A program made the position numbers and the translations under genes. From positions 4,877,405 to 4,941,404 of the forward strand of contig OX638330.1 in the NCBI GenBank assembly GCA_951812725.1: a stretch of 64,000 nt of DNA, written 5' to 3'. The DNA comes from an uncultured Caldilineaceae bacterium (lineage in GTDB: Bacteria > Chloroflexota > Anaerolineae > Caldilineales > Caldilineaceae). The notes under the pieces were generated by a model, which was not told where the DNA came from, searched no databases, and worked only from the letters and a program-made list of their open reading frames with translations. This document shows positions 1 through 8,026 of the stretch, piece by piece; position 1 is the first letter of the stretch, and every line of letters starts with the position of its first letter.

Positions 1-131
1 CTCTCGCCAAAATCCAGCGGGAAAGCGAGAAGCACGTAGAGGGCGACCACAAACAGCAGGACCATCAGTGCCGTGCCGGCAAGACCCGGCCCGCTGCGCA
101 GAAGTTCACGCAAGGCGTTGGCCGTGCTCAC
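1..131 (-). CDS. Dpp/Opp-type ABC transporter permease, second subunit (N-terminal fragment)
   Basis: Only the first 43 codons are inside the window; the gene continues past the left edge. It opens with a GTG codon preceded by GAGGAGG at a good distance. The visible protein has a short polar start (STANALRELLRSGPG) followed by one strongly hydrophobic helix (TALMVLLFVVALYVLLAF). This is the layout of the DppC/OppC subunit that normally follows DppB. It lies 73 bp downstream of the DppB-like gene on the same strand, in the order usual for peptide/nickel importers. Family assignment rests mainly on context because the diagnostic EAA loop is outside the window. Confidence 0.7.
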   Translation of the reverse strand, partial: MSTANALRELLRSGPGLAGTALMVLLFVVALYVLLAFPLDFGE

Positions 132-204
132 GGCGTTTCCCTCCTCGCGCCAGTTATGGTTCGGCGCATAGAGGTCATTCCGGACGGAAAACTACGCTTC
201 GGCA

Positions 205-1272
205 TCAGTCAGTGTACCTCACGCGCGGATCGAGAAAGACATAGAGCGCTTCCAACACGATGCGGATCACGACATACATCAGCGTAAAGATGAAGGTGAG
301 GGCCACGATCACATTTTCGTCGGGGGTCCCCGCCAGAGCGTCGTAATAGAGCCGGCCCATACCCTGCCAGTTGAAGACGGTCTCCACCAGAATCGATCCT
401 GACAGCGATCCGGCCAGGCCGAACATCAACCCGGTGACGATCGGCGGCGCGGCCACCCGCAGAATATGACGAAGCCGCACGCGGCTTTCCGGGAGACCTT
501 TGGCGCGGGCGATCTTGACGTGGTCCTCCTGGGCGATGTTGAGGGTGATGGTGCGGATGGAGTAGATGGACGGCCCAAAGCTGACGAGGACCAGGGTAAT
601 TACCGGCAGCAGGGCATGTTGGAGCAGATCGAAAAACCGGGCCAGCGGCTGGGTGGGGGGCGGCGTGCTGTACATGCCGCCGGAGGGGAGGATACGCAGC
701 TGGATCGAAAGGATCAGAATGAGCAGGATGCCGATCCACCAGGTGGGAACGGCGAAGGAGACGGCCGCGAACGCGGAGACAAAGCGGTCCAGCCAGGAAC
801 CCTGACGGGTGGCGAGGTAGGCGCCGGCAATGATGCCGATGGTGGCGGTAATGATGAGGGATGTGGTGAGCAGGAGCATGGAGTTGGGCACACGCTCGGT
901 CACGATATCGAAGACGCGGTTGCTGCCGTCGAAGCTGCGCAGCGTGCGCGCCTCGCCCAGGTCGAGGGTCAAAACCCGCAAGACGGTGCGCGGCAGCCGG
1001 TAGTACCAGGGCGTGCTCAACCCATAGAATATCTCCAGCTCCTCGCGGCGCTTGTCCAGCACCTTTTCCATCTCATCAGGGTCGCGGATCGTCTCGGCCA
1101 GCGCGGTTCGCTCCCCGCGCAGCTGTTCACCGATCGTGGCCGAAAGTATGCGGTCGGAGAAGCCGGTCAGGCCGAGAGTAAGGACCAACAGGAGCAGAAC
1201 GAGGAAGAAAACACCGATCATGGTGAGTGATCGGACCAGAAGAGGGCGGAGAAGAGACATGACACCAAACAC
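205..1272 (-). CDS. Dpp/Opp-type ABC transporter permease, first subunit (DppB-like)
   Basis: Inner-membrane subunit of a peptide/oligosaccharide/nickel importer, 355 residues, near the family's usual length. A first membrane helix (about residues 12-35) is followed by an extracytoplasmic region of about 80 residues containing LSTPWYYRLPRTVLRVLTLDLGEA, typical of DppB. Five more hydrophobic segments follow. The EAA coupling loop is seen near residues 250-270 (HVKIARAKGLPESRVRLRHI), and the C-terminus has the VFNWQGMGRLYYDAL region. It starts 41 bp after the binding-protein gene. A second ATG four codons in (MSLLRP) is a possible alternative start. The ligand cannot be told from sequence. Confidence 0.93.
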   Translation of the reverse strand: MFGVMSLLRPLLVRSLTMIGVFFLVLLLLVLTLGLTGFSDRILSATIGEQLRGERTALAETIRDPDEMEKVLDKRREELEIFYGLSTPWYYRLPRTVLRVLTLDLGEARTLRSFDGSNRVFDIVTERVPNSMLLLTTSLIITATIGIIAGAYLATRQGSWLDRFVSAFAAVSFAVPTWWIGILLILILSIQLRILPSGGMYSTPPPTQPLARFFDLLQHALLPVITLVLVSFGPSIYSIRTITLNIAQEDHVKIARAKGLPESRVRLRHILRVAAPPIVTGLMFGLAGSLSGSILVETVFNWQGMGRLYYDALAGTPDENVIVALTFIFTLMYVVIRIVLEALYVFLDPRVRYTD

Positions 1273-1300
1273 CAGTGGCCAGTGGAAGCGGCCACTGGTG
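1270..1300. repeat. Dispersed CCAGTGGCC hairpin, copy 1
   Basis: Perfect 11-bp inverted repeat CACCAGTGGCC / GGCCACTGGTG around a 9-nt loop, in the 41-bp gap between the binding protein and the permease and overlapping the permease start. The arm sequence recurs at 34080-34111 and in shorter form at 22553-22576. In the mRNA the hairpin could trim or attenuate message between two subunits needed in different amounts; that role is inferred. Confidence 0.75.
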
Positions 1301-1313
1301 TTTCACAGACCAG

Positions 1314-4112
1314 CTATTCGCGTTTCCGGCGGACAAACATGATGCCGCCGAAGACTACAATGACTACGAGGATGCCGACAACTACATTAACGGGCATACC
1401 GCCGGCCGATTCCTCTGCCGGCTCATCTTCTGCGGCCTCGGTTTCGGTTTCAGCATCCGAGCCCGTAGCGGTCTCAGCATCAGACTCCGAATCTGATTCT
1501 GAGTCGGCATCGGAATCAGATTCCGACTCAGCCTCTTCTGTATCAGACTCTTCCGCATCGGACTCCGTTTCAGCGTCCGCCGCGGTTTCGGATTCGCTCT
1601 CTTCCTTGTCCTCTGCGGCCTCGGAAGACTCGGAATCCTCCGTCTCTGTCTTCTCTTCCTCCGCCGCGGCCGGCTCCTCCTCGATGATGGTGATATCCGC
1701 TTCCAGCTCGATGCGCCGCTCCGCCATCCGGGCCAGTTCATCGCTGTATGCAACCAGCACCAGTTCGTAGATGCCCAGCTCCAACTCGGCCGTGGTGTCA
1801 GCAGTCATTCTGATCGCAAACCAGTTGGCGTCGAGCGTATCCGCATCGCCCTGCTGGATGATCTCCCCGCTGGCGGTGTCGATCAGCAGATAGCGCAACG
1901 ACAGGTTGCCGGGCCCGTCGAGCGTCAAGGTAACTTCATAGTCGGCGGCAAGCTCTATCGGCGGCGCCTCGATCTCGGTATACTCGATCAGATCCGGCAG
2001 CCCGCGGTAGAGATCGCTGGCTGTGAACGGATAGTTCTCGTCACGGAAGGCGGTCAATTCGGCGAATTGGGCCGGTGGATCATAGCGCTCCAACATGAAG
2101 GGACCGTTGCTGATCACCATGTGGCCTTTTTCTTCAAACCAGTCGAGAACGGCCGTGTAACGTGCCGCGCCTTCTTCGCTGCTGACCAGGACCGTTTCAC
2201 CGTCTGCCGTCGGCAGAGTAAACACATTGGTGGGGATGGTTTCTGCGCGGCGCAGGTCCAACAAGGCCTTGCGCACGAGCCGGGCATCCCGATCCAGCAC
2301 CAGGCTGATCCATGGCACGTTGTAACGGGCGGCAGCTGTGTCGCTATACGCAGCCCGCCGCTGGCTGAATACCAGTTCATCCAGCGCGTAAAGCATCTCC
2401 CAGGGCGTACTCAGCCCGGCGGGGATACCGTAGGACGCAATGTAGTTCTGCTCAAAGTGCCAGAAGTCCACATAGGCTTCAATGCGATTCTCGTCCAACA
2501 CGCGGTAGCCCTTGATCGTCTCCAGAAATGGGCGCGAGGTAGCGGCGATGACCGTTTCAATCTTGGCTTTATCAGGATTGTAGGACAGGTCGAAGCCCTG
2601 ATGGATCGAATAGAGCACATCGGCCATGCTGATCGGCTGGCCATGATGCCATGGGGCCTGGAAGTACTTGCTGTAGTCGTAGACCACTTTGCTGGTGGCG
2701 GTCACCTCTTCACCTACGTTCGCCCACCGGCCCCGCTCTGCGTTCCAGAGGATGGCGTCCGCCGGCACTTCCAGTGTGCCGGCCGGCCCGGCCGTTTCGA
2801 CTTCGTAAGCGATACGGAAAGGCCCCGGTATCCCGGTGAAGGGGTCATTCCAGACCGCCGGGTCCTGCAACTGCCGCCAGATATCGTTGCTGTAGACATC
2901 GCCAAACCCGCCGACCGGGTTCCAGGTCGTGCGTTCCGTCCACACCCATAGATGGCCCACGGTCAGTTCGTCGCTGTCCGGTTTGTAAGCCGAACGCAGG
3001 CTCCAAAGCCCGCGCGGTCCCGCCGCCAGGTCCTGGGTTATGCCCTCGACGCCCGCCTGCACGGGAAAGGCGTTCATGACCGTGGCAATCCAGATGCGCA
3101 CCGACTCGTCCAGGCCGATGCGGGTCATCTCGCGATACATGTCGTCACGCTCGGCCTGATCGGCGAAATCCCCTTTGAAGAGCTGCTCGCCCAGTTCGTC
3201 CAACTCCTCGTTATCATAGTGCCAGAAACCGACCTCTTTCCAGCCGGGCATGTTCCCCAGCCAGGGGGCATAGAAGGAGTTGATGCCGCTGAAATCATAG
3301 CGGTTGGGCGCGCCGCGGCCCCATCCTTCGGTGTACAGGTGCCATTCAAACTGGGCCGGGTCGGTGGCATAGACGGTCTGGATCGCCGGCGCAAAGGTCT
3401 GGCGATTGGCCGCGACCGCAAATCCGGCGTCCTGCAGGGCCGCGCGAATCAGGTCGCCCACCTCGCGCCGCTCGTCCTCCACGCGCATGATGAACTTCAG
3501 GCGGATAGGTTGCTCGTTGAAGTGCCACACATCATCTACCAACTCTGCGCCAGCCTCGGTCATGGCATCGGCGATCAGTTGGCGCGCGTATTCGGGATCG
3601 TAGTCCAGATCCGCCTGTTGGATAACATCGAAGACGGTCAGATAATCGAAATCGGTGGAGGCCACGTTAGTGTACATCGGCGACGCCTGGCCCTGGTAGA
3701 TCTCCCGCGTCACAAACTCGCGGTCGATCAGGCGCTGCATCGCCTGCCGCACCTCCTTGATCGAAAAGGGGTTCAATCTTCCTTCCGGCGCCGGCGCCGG
3801 ATTGAGGATCAACGAAATTGTGCTGGCCGGGGCCTCATAGAGTTGGATACCATCGTTGTCGCGCAGCTCGCGGGCCGCCGCGATCTTCAGATTGAAGTAG
3901 TAGAGGTCCATCTCGCCGGCTTGCAGGTCCAGGGGCGCGCGGTCCACGTTGAACGCTTTGAAGTAGAGCCGCTCGACCGCGGGACCGGGTTCCTCGTGCG
4001 GAGGACTATACTGGGCCAGGACCGAGGAGGAAAGGCCAAAGATAATAGCCAGGCTGATCGGGACGACTTTGAGCAGCCATGCTGATATTTTGGTCGACCA
4101 GGTCGTATTCAT
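1314..4112 (-). CDS. Family-5-like ABC substrate-binding protein with permuted motif order and C-terminal membrane anchor
   Basis: 932 residues, far longer than usual SBP_bac_5 proteins (about 500-600). A signal peptide (residues 1-33, ends VLAQ) has no lipobox Cys. The hallmarks are present but in swapped order. The second-half motifs come first: AGEMDLYYFN at 65-74, VRQAMQRLIDRE at 121-132, YDPEYARQLI at 171-180. The normally N-terminal motifs come after: WNPVGG near 397-402, WHHGQPISMADV at 488-499, NGPF at 669-672. A beta-rich segment (about 724-805) leads to an acidic Ser/Asp/Glu stalk (about 805-905), one membrane helix (908-926) and a basic RRKRE end. It should sit on the outer face of the membrane and feed the adjacent permeases. 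The neighbouring ATPase and permeases support an importer role; the ligand is unknown. Confidence 0.85.
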   Translation of the reverse strand: MNTTWSTKISAWLLKVVPISLAIIFGLSSSVLAQYSPPHEEPGPAVERLYFKAFNVDRAPLDLQAGEMDLYYFNLKIAAARELRDNDGIQLYEAPASTISLILNPAPAPEGRLNPFSIKEVRQAMQRLIDREFVTREIYQGQASPMYTNVASTDFDYLTVFDVIQQADLDYDPEYARQLIADAMTEAGAELVDDVWHFNEQPIRLKFIMRVEDERREVGDLIRAALQDAGFAVAANRQTFAPAIQTVYATDPAQFEWHLYTEGWGRGAPNRYDFSGINSFYAPWLGNMPGWKEVGFWHYDNEELDELGEQLFKGDFADQAERDDMYREMTRIGLDESVRIWIATVMNAFPVQAGVEGITQDLAAGPRGLWSLRSAYKPDSDELTVGHLWVWTERTTWNPVGGFGDVYSNDIWRQLQDPAVWNDPFTGIPGPFRIAYEVETAGPAGTLEVPADAILWNAERGRWANVGEEVTATSKVVYDYSKYFQAPWHHGQPISMADVLYSIHQGFDLSYNPDKAKIETVIAATSRPFLETIKGYRVLDENRIEAYVDFWHFEQNYIASYGIPAGLSTPWEMLYALDELVFSQRRAAYSDTAAARYNVPWISLVLDRDARLVRKALLDLRRAETIPTNVFTLPTADGETVLVSSEEGAARYTAVLDWFEEKGHMVISNGPFMLERYDPPAQFAELTAFRDENYPFTASDLYRGLPDLIEYTEIEAPPIELAADYEVTLTLDGPGNLSLRYLLIDTASGEIIQQGDADTLDANWFAIRMTADTTAELELGIYELVLVAYSDELARMAERRIELEADITIIEEEPAAAEEEKTETEDSESSEAAEDKEESESETAADAETESDAEESDTEEAESESDSDADSESDSESDAETATGSDAETETEAAEDEPAEESAGGMPVNVVVGILVVIVVFGGIMFVRRKRE

Positions 4113-4228
4113 ATTGCAAATCCTTTTGTCAGCGCCCGCGGTCAGCGGCCACTTGGTTGCCGTCCGCTGCCATCATCCCTGGAGCGTCCGGAAACCAAAG
4201 TGGCCACGCGCCGCCAACCGCTGTCAGC

Positions 4229-6610
4229 TCATCCAGTTCGCCTGCGGAAGGAAACCCATAGCAAACCAAGCGCGATGCCGATGCCGACGCCGCCGACCAC
4301 CGGCCAGGCCGCGCTTCCCCCGGGAACCGTGGTAGTGGCAAGTACCGTAGTTGCTGGTTCACTCTCCACCGCCACCTGGTGCGAAGCGGGCGTCAGACCG
4401 GCTTGCGATGCCGTTCCGTTCAACTGGTCCAATTTCTCATCCAGGGCATCCAGTTTCTTTTCCAGGTCTTGGACATTATCGAAGCCGAATTCCATATAGA
4501 ACGATGTGGAGGCGAAGTTGCCCGATTCGTCGACCAACGTCACCCGGTGGGCGCCTTCACCGGAGATCGGAACAAAGATCTGTTGTGTATAGCGACCCAG
4601 CTTGTCGGTGCGGCCGGATGCGGCGTTGGCGCCGCCGACTATCAGGTAGATATCCATATCCGGTTGGAAGCCGTGCCCCTGGACCGTGATGGTCTCGCCC
4701 GCGGCTCCGGCGTCGGGGCTGATGAAGATTTCGGGTCGGGCGATGGCGCGCTGGCGGCTGAAACCGATCTTCTGGTTGGTCGGTCCAAACTCGCCGAGGC
4801 GGGTGTCGGCCCACACCAGATAGGCGTCATTCTCGCTGGCGGCGATGGAGAAGTAGTCCCCCAGGAAAAGCCCTCGCGGGAAGCCTTTGTTGGGATTGGA
4901 GGGGAAGTCGGTCACGCGCGTGTCGCCTACTTTGAGGTCGAGCTCCTCCAGTTCAAACCCCCAGTTCTCGCCCTGATCTTCGGAACGGGAATAGTAGATA
5001 TGGTAACGGGTCCGGACGGGGTCGTCGCGCATATCACCCCACATGATATGGATGACGCCATCCGGCCCAACGTCCATGGCGGGGAAAAACTGGACCGCGT
5101 CGGTCTCGTCAGTGTTGATGCGCTTGGGCCGCGACCAGCGGTCGCCACCATCGAGCGAGCGAATAAAATAGACGTCTCCCTCATCGAGTGGGTTGTTCGC
5201 GGGCAGAGCAACGTAGGCTACATAGAGTTCATCCTCAGGCCCCACCGATACTTTGGGGAAGGCGGAAGCCCAATAGCGGAAGTAGGCGTTACGCGGTCGG
5301 AACCCAGGCTCAAGGAATCGGGCGATACGTTTCGGCTCGCCGAACGTTTCACCGCCATCGTCGGACTTGGACATATAGAATTCGGCGAGACCTTTCATGC
5401 TCTCGTCGTCAGTGCTGTCGAGCCAGGTAACATAGAGCGTACCCTCGGAATCGACGACGGGGAAGGGCCCCTGCACGACGCGCTTGGTGCCTATTGCGTT
5501 CGATTGCCCTTCGGTGTCGTCGATCTCGCCATAGGTGCGCTTTACGGTCGGGCCGACCGGGACCGCATCGGACCAGGTCACACCCCGATCCATCGAGTAG
5601 CTCAGCATCGGCGTTGTCTGTACCTCGGGCGCGCCCAGGGTTGGAAGCTCGCCGATGTAGAGGATGTCGTAGATTGTGTTGAATTCGACGAAAGTGACAT
5701 AGACCACGGTCTGGTCTTCGATCGTGGGATGGGGGCCTGTCGCCATCCACGGTTTGTCGAGGAAGCTGAGGCTCACTGTGCCGCGTATACGGCCGGTGGG
5801 ATCAAGCACGGCATCGGACTCGACGTCGCTGCGGGCGCTGTCAACCGGCTCTTCCCAGACGAAGCCGCCGTCTTTCGAGGTAGAGACGGCGATCGAGGAA
5901 ACGAGAGCAAAGCCGGTGGCATTGCCGACAGAGTACTCCTTGACGCCGATAGAGATCGAAGCCATGTAGACATTGCCGTCTTGATCGAACTCCACCACCG
6001 GGTCACCGCCGGAGACGCGATCTTTGCGCAGGTATTTGATCTGCTGCGGCCCCTCCCAATTCACCCCGCCGTCAATGCTCACGTAAGCCGTATTGTTGGG
6101 GAAATTGTAGTCGATCAGACCCAGGACCAGGTGGTCGGGATCATGCGGGTTGACCGCGATATCCGGCTCGGTCTGCAAAGGCGAGTTGCTGAAATCCCGG
6201 GTCACCAGCAGATCGCGGCTGAACGCAGGCGCCGGATCGCGGTAGGGCACGAGAATGCCAGGCCCCACCGACTGCAGCAACGGCGAGTTGCCCTCGCTGC
6301 CAGGCAGACCGCTCAGATTCTGGCGGTCGAGCGTGTTCCAGCCCGGCCGGTCGATGAAAATCCGGTTGTCCACACCCTGGGCCATCAGCCAGGCAGGCCC
6401 CGAGAGAACATCCTGGATTGGGTTCATGGCGTCTTGGATATCGGCCGGGTTCTTGCTGATCTTGCCGCGCGTCGGCAGTTGCGGCACCGGCATTTGCGCC
6501 GCCACTGGCAGCGGCATTGCCGTCAACGCGGCGATCAAAAACAGGAGGGGAAGTTGCAGGCCCAGCCGGAGACCTTTGCCGAGCCGCCTGATCTTGCGCA
6601 TTCTATTCAT
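4229..6610 (-). CDS. Membrane-anchored BNR/Asp-box (sialidase-fold) exported protein
   Basis: About 793 residues from the chosen ATG, which has AAGGAG 11 nt upstream; a TTG nine bases earlier is too close to that site. An N-terminal signal peptide ends near PVAAQ. Six Asp-box motifs (S-x-D-x-G-x-x-W/F) are visible: SIDGGVNW, SKDGGFVW, SMDRGVTW, SDDGGETF, SLDGGDRW and SEDQGENW, the signature of a six-bladed sialidase-type propeller. The tail has an Ig-like domain (ISPDAGAAGETITVQGHGF), a short coiled coil (NVQDLEKKLDALDEKLDQL), then a membrane helix ending SFRRRTG. I do not see a convincing FRIP motif or arginine triad, so hydrolase activity is unproven. It may be a glycan-binding or -processing partner of the importer encoded on either side. 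Confidence 0.8.
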   Translation of the reverse strand: MNRMRKIRRLGKGLRLGLQLPLLFLIAALTAMPLPVAAQMPVPQLPTRGKISKNPADIQDAMNPIQDVLSGPAWLMAQGVDNRIFIDRPGWNTLDRQNLSGLPGSEGNSPLLQSVGPGILVPYRDPAPAFSRDLLVTRDFSNSPLQTEPDIAVNPHDPDHLVLGLIDYNFPNNTAYVSIDGGVNWEGPQQIKYLRKDRVSGGDPVVEFDQDGNVYMASISIGVKEYSVGNATGFALVSSIAVSTSKDGGFVWEEPVDSARSDVESDAVLDPTGRIRGTVSLSFLDKPWMATGPHPTIEDQTVVYVTFVEFNTIYDILYIGELPTLGAPEVQTTPMLSYSMDRGVTWSDAVPVGPTVKRTYGEIDDTEGQSNAIGTKRVVQGPFPVVDSEGTLYVTWLDSTDDESMKGLAEFYMSKSDDGGETFGEPKRIARFLEPGFRPRNAYFRYWASAFPKVSVGPEDELYVAYVALPANNPLDEGDVYFIRSLDGGDRWSRPKRINTDETDAVQFFPAMDVGPDGVIHIMWGDMRDDPVRTRYHIYYSRSEDQGENWGFELEELDLKVGDTRVTDFPSNPNKGFPRGLFLGDYFSIAASENDAYLVWADTRLGEFGPTNQKIGFSRQRAIARPEIFISPDAGAAGETITVQGHGFQPDMDIYLIVGGANAASGRTDKLGRYTQQIFVPISGEGAHRVTLVDESGNFASTSFYMEFGFDNVQDLEKKLDALDEKLDQLNGTASQAGLTPASHQVAVESEPATTVLATTTVPGGSAAWPVVGGVGIGIALGLLWVSFRRRTG

Positions 6611-6770
6611 GGGATACAAAACTCCTTATGTGTACGATAAACGCCAACAGTGGCTCAGCCGCCGCCGACCCCATCTTTGGGCGCGTGGCGGCGGGACAGG
6701 CGGACGAGCCATTGTCCGCGTAGGTGACGGTTGATTAAATTGTAGATTTCAACTGTACGGGCTTCAGATG

Positions 6771-6799
6771 ATAATATAATAGCAGATTCGCTTTCTCAA
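6771..6799 (-). promoter_or_regulatory. Candidate sigma-70 promoter for the BNR/binding-protein part of the operon
   Basis: On the minus strand TTGAGA is followed after 17 bp by TATTAT. It overlaps the last bases of the ATPase gene and lies about 160 bp upstream of the BNR gene. It would let the exported proteins be made in excess of the ATPase. The call comes from consensus match only. Confidence 0.5.
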
Positions 6800-7830
6800 T
6801 TTTGGTAGGCGTCAATACCTTCATGCAGAAAACAGGCTACAAAGTGATTCGGCTCGACTTCACGTAGTCGCGGTGTCGTCAGTTCGCACCTGTCGGCCAT
6901 GAAGGAAGCGCAACGGGGATGAAAAGAGCATCCGCTTGGCGCATTGGCGGGGCTGGGCGGTTCGCCAGGGAGGCTGGGCCGTTGGTTTAGCCGGTTGGCC
7001 GGATCCGGTTCGGGTACCGCCGCAATGAGGGCCTGGGTATATGGGTGCATCGGATTGCGCACCACATCTGCCGCCTCTCCCATCTCGACGACGCATCCCA
7101 AATACATGACGACGATCCGTTGGGCAAAATGACGGGCCGTGGCAATGTCGTGGGTAATGTACAGAAAAGCAATGTTGAACCGCTCCTGTAGCTCGCGCAG
7201 CAATGCCAACAACTCTGCCCGGCTGGACGCGTCTACCATAGAAACCGGCTCGTCGGCCACGATGAACTGCGGCTGCAACACGAGCGCGCGCGCTATGCTC
7301 AACCGTTGTCGTTGACCACCGGACAACAGATCAGGGTACTTGTCGGCGATCTCCTGAGCCGGGCGCAAACGCACATCGTGCAGGGCCTGAAACACTCGCT
7401 CCCGCCGCTCGCGATCGCTGCCGATACCGTGGATCACCAGCGGTTCGGCCACGCTGTCGTAAGCCGTCATAAAGGGATCGATGCTTGCGAACGGATCTTG
7501 AAAAATCGCAGCGGCCCTGCGGCGAAAAGCTTTTTGATCCTTCTGCGATAAGGCGGTTATCGCTGTATTTTCAAAACGGACTTGGCCGTCCGTAACCCTG
7601 ATCAGACCCAACGCAGCCCGTCCCAAAGTGGTTTTGCCACTGCCGGACTCGCCGACCACGGCGACAACTTCGCCGGCCTGAATGTCCAGCGTCACGCCGT
7701 CTACAGCATGGATCGACTCACTGCCAAAGAGACCTTTGCGAACGCCGAAATGAACTTTGACATCCTGGAGTTGAACCAGCGGATTGGACGAATAGTTTTG
7801 TGGACTGGTTTCCATTGCCGTTTTCAACAC
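6796..7830 (-). CDS. Dpp/Opp-type ABC transporter ATP-binding protein (DppF/OppF-like)
   Basis: 344 residues. Walker A GESGSGKTT, signature LSGGQRQRLSIARAL and Walker B FIVADEP are all intact, with the H-loop in YITHDIATARHFA. The C-terminal oligopeptide-transporter extension is present (LPGEPPSPANAPSGC, followed by the Cys-rich HPRC / DRC / ACF region). It is the first gene of the operon and energises the permeases encoded downstream. The usual partner ATPase (DppD/OppD) is not in the window; it may lie beyond the left edge. The reading frame starts at GTG; an ATG five codons in (METSPQN) is an equally good start, and neither has a strong Shine-Dalgarno site. Confidence 0.93.
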   Translation of the reverse strand: MLKTAMETSPQNYSSNPLVQLQDVKVHFGVRKGLFGSESIHAVDGVTLDIQAGEVVAVVGESGSGKTTLGRAALGLIRVTDGQVRFENTAITALSQKDQKAFRRRAAAIFQDPFASIDPFMTAYDSVAEPLVIHGIGSDRERRERVFQALHDVRLRPAQEIADKYPDLLSGGQRQRLSIARALVLQPQFIVADEPVSMVDASSRAELLALLRELQERFNIAFLYITHDIATARHFAQRIVVMYLGCVVEMGEAADVVRNPMHPYTQALIAAVPEPDPANRLNQRPSLPGEPPSPANAPSGCSFHPRCASFMADRCELTTPRLREVEPNHFVACFLHEGIDAYQN

Positions 7831-7857
7831 AAAATTTCGTCAAAATGCGACATGTCT

Positions 7858-7888
7858 TGAGTATACTCATCCGTTGCCAAGTGCGCAA
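7858..7888 (-). promoter_or_regulatory. Promoter with palindromic core upstream of the ABC operon
   Basis: Minus strand TTGCGC (7888-7883), 17-bp spacer, TATACT (7865-7860). Transcription would begin about 20 nt upstream of the ATPase start. The -10 box is embedded in a perfect 12-bp palindrome TGAGTATACTCA (7858-7869), which could be an operator or simply a two-way -10 box, since a divergent gene begins at 8027. No good -35 was found for the plus direction. Confidence 0.55.
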
Positions 7889-8026
7889 AGATACGGTCGG
7901 CAACGGGCTTGCCCAATGCCTTGCACCCGTCGAATGTCGAGGAGTAAATGGAGAGGAGTACGGAGTGAAAAACAGGCTCCCGTTACTCACGGTTTCGTAT
8001 CCACTCCTCAGTTGGGAGAACCCCTT

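Noticed and set aside
466..4085. Long plus-strand frames opposite the permease and binding protein
   Set aside because: Composition-driven antisense frames with no ribosome sites and no family features.
4379..6640. 753-codon plus-strand open frame opposite the BNR gene
   Set aside because: It is fully antisense to a gene with a signal peptide and six Asp-boxes, and its translation is low-complexity with no recognisable domain. It is a high-GC shadow.
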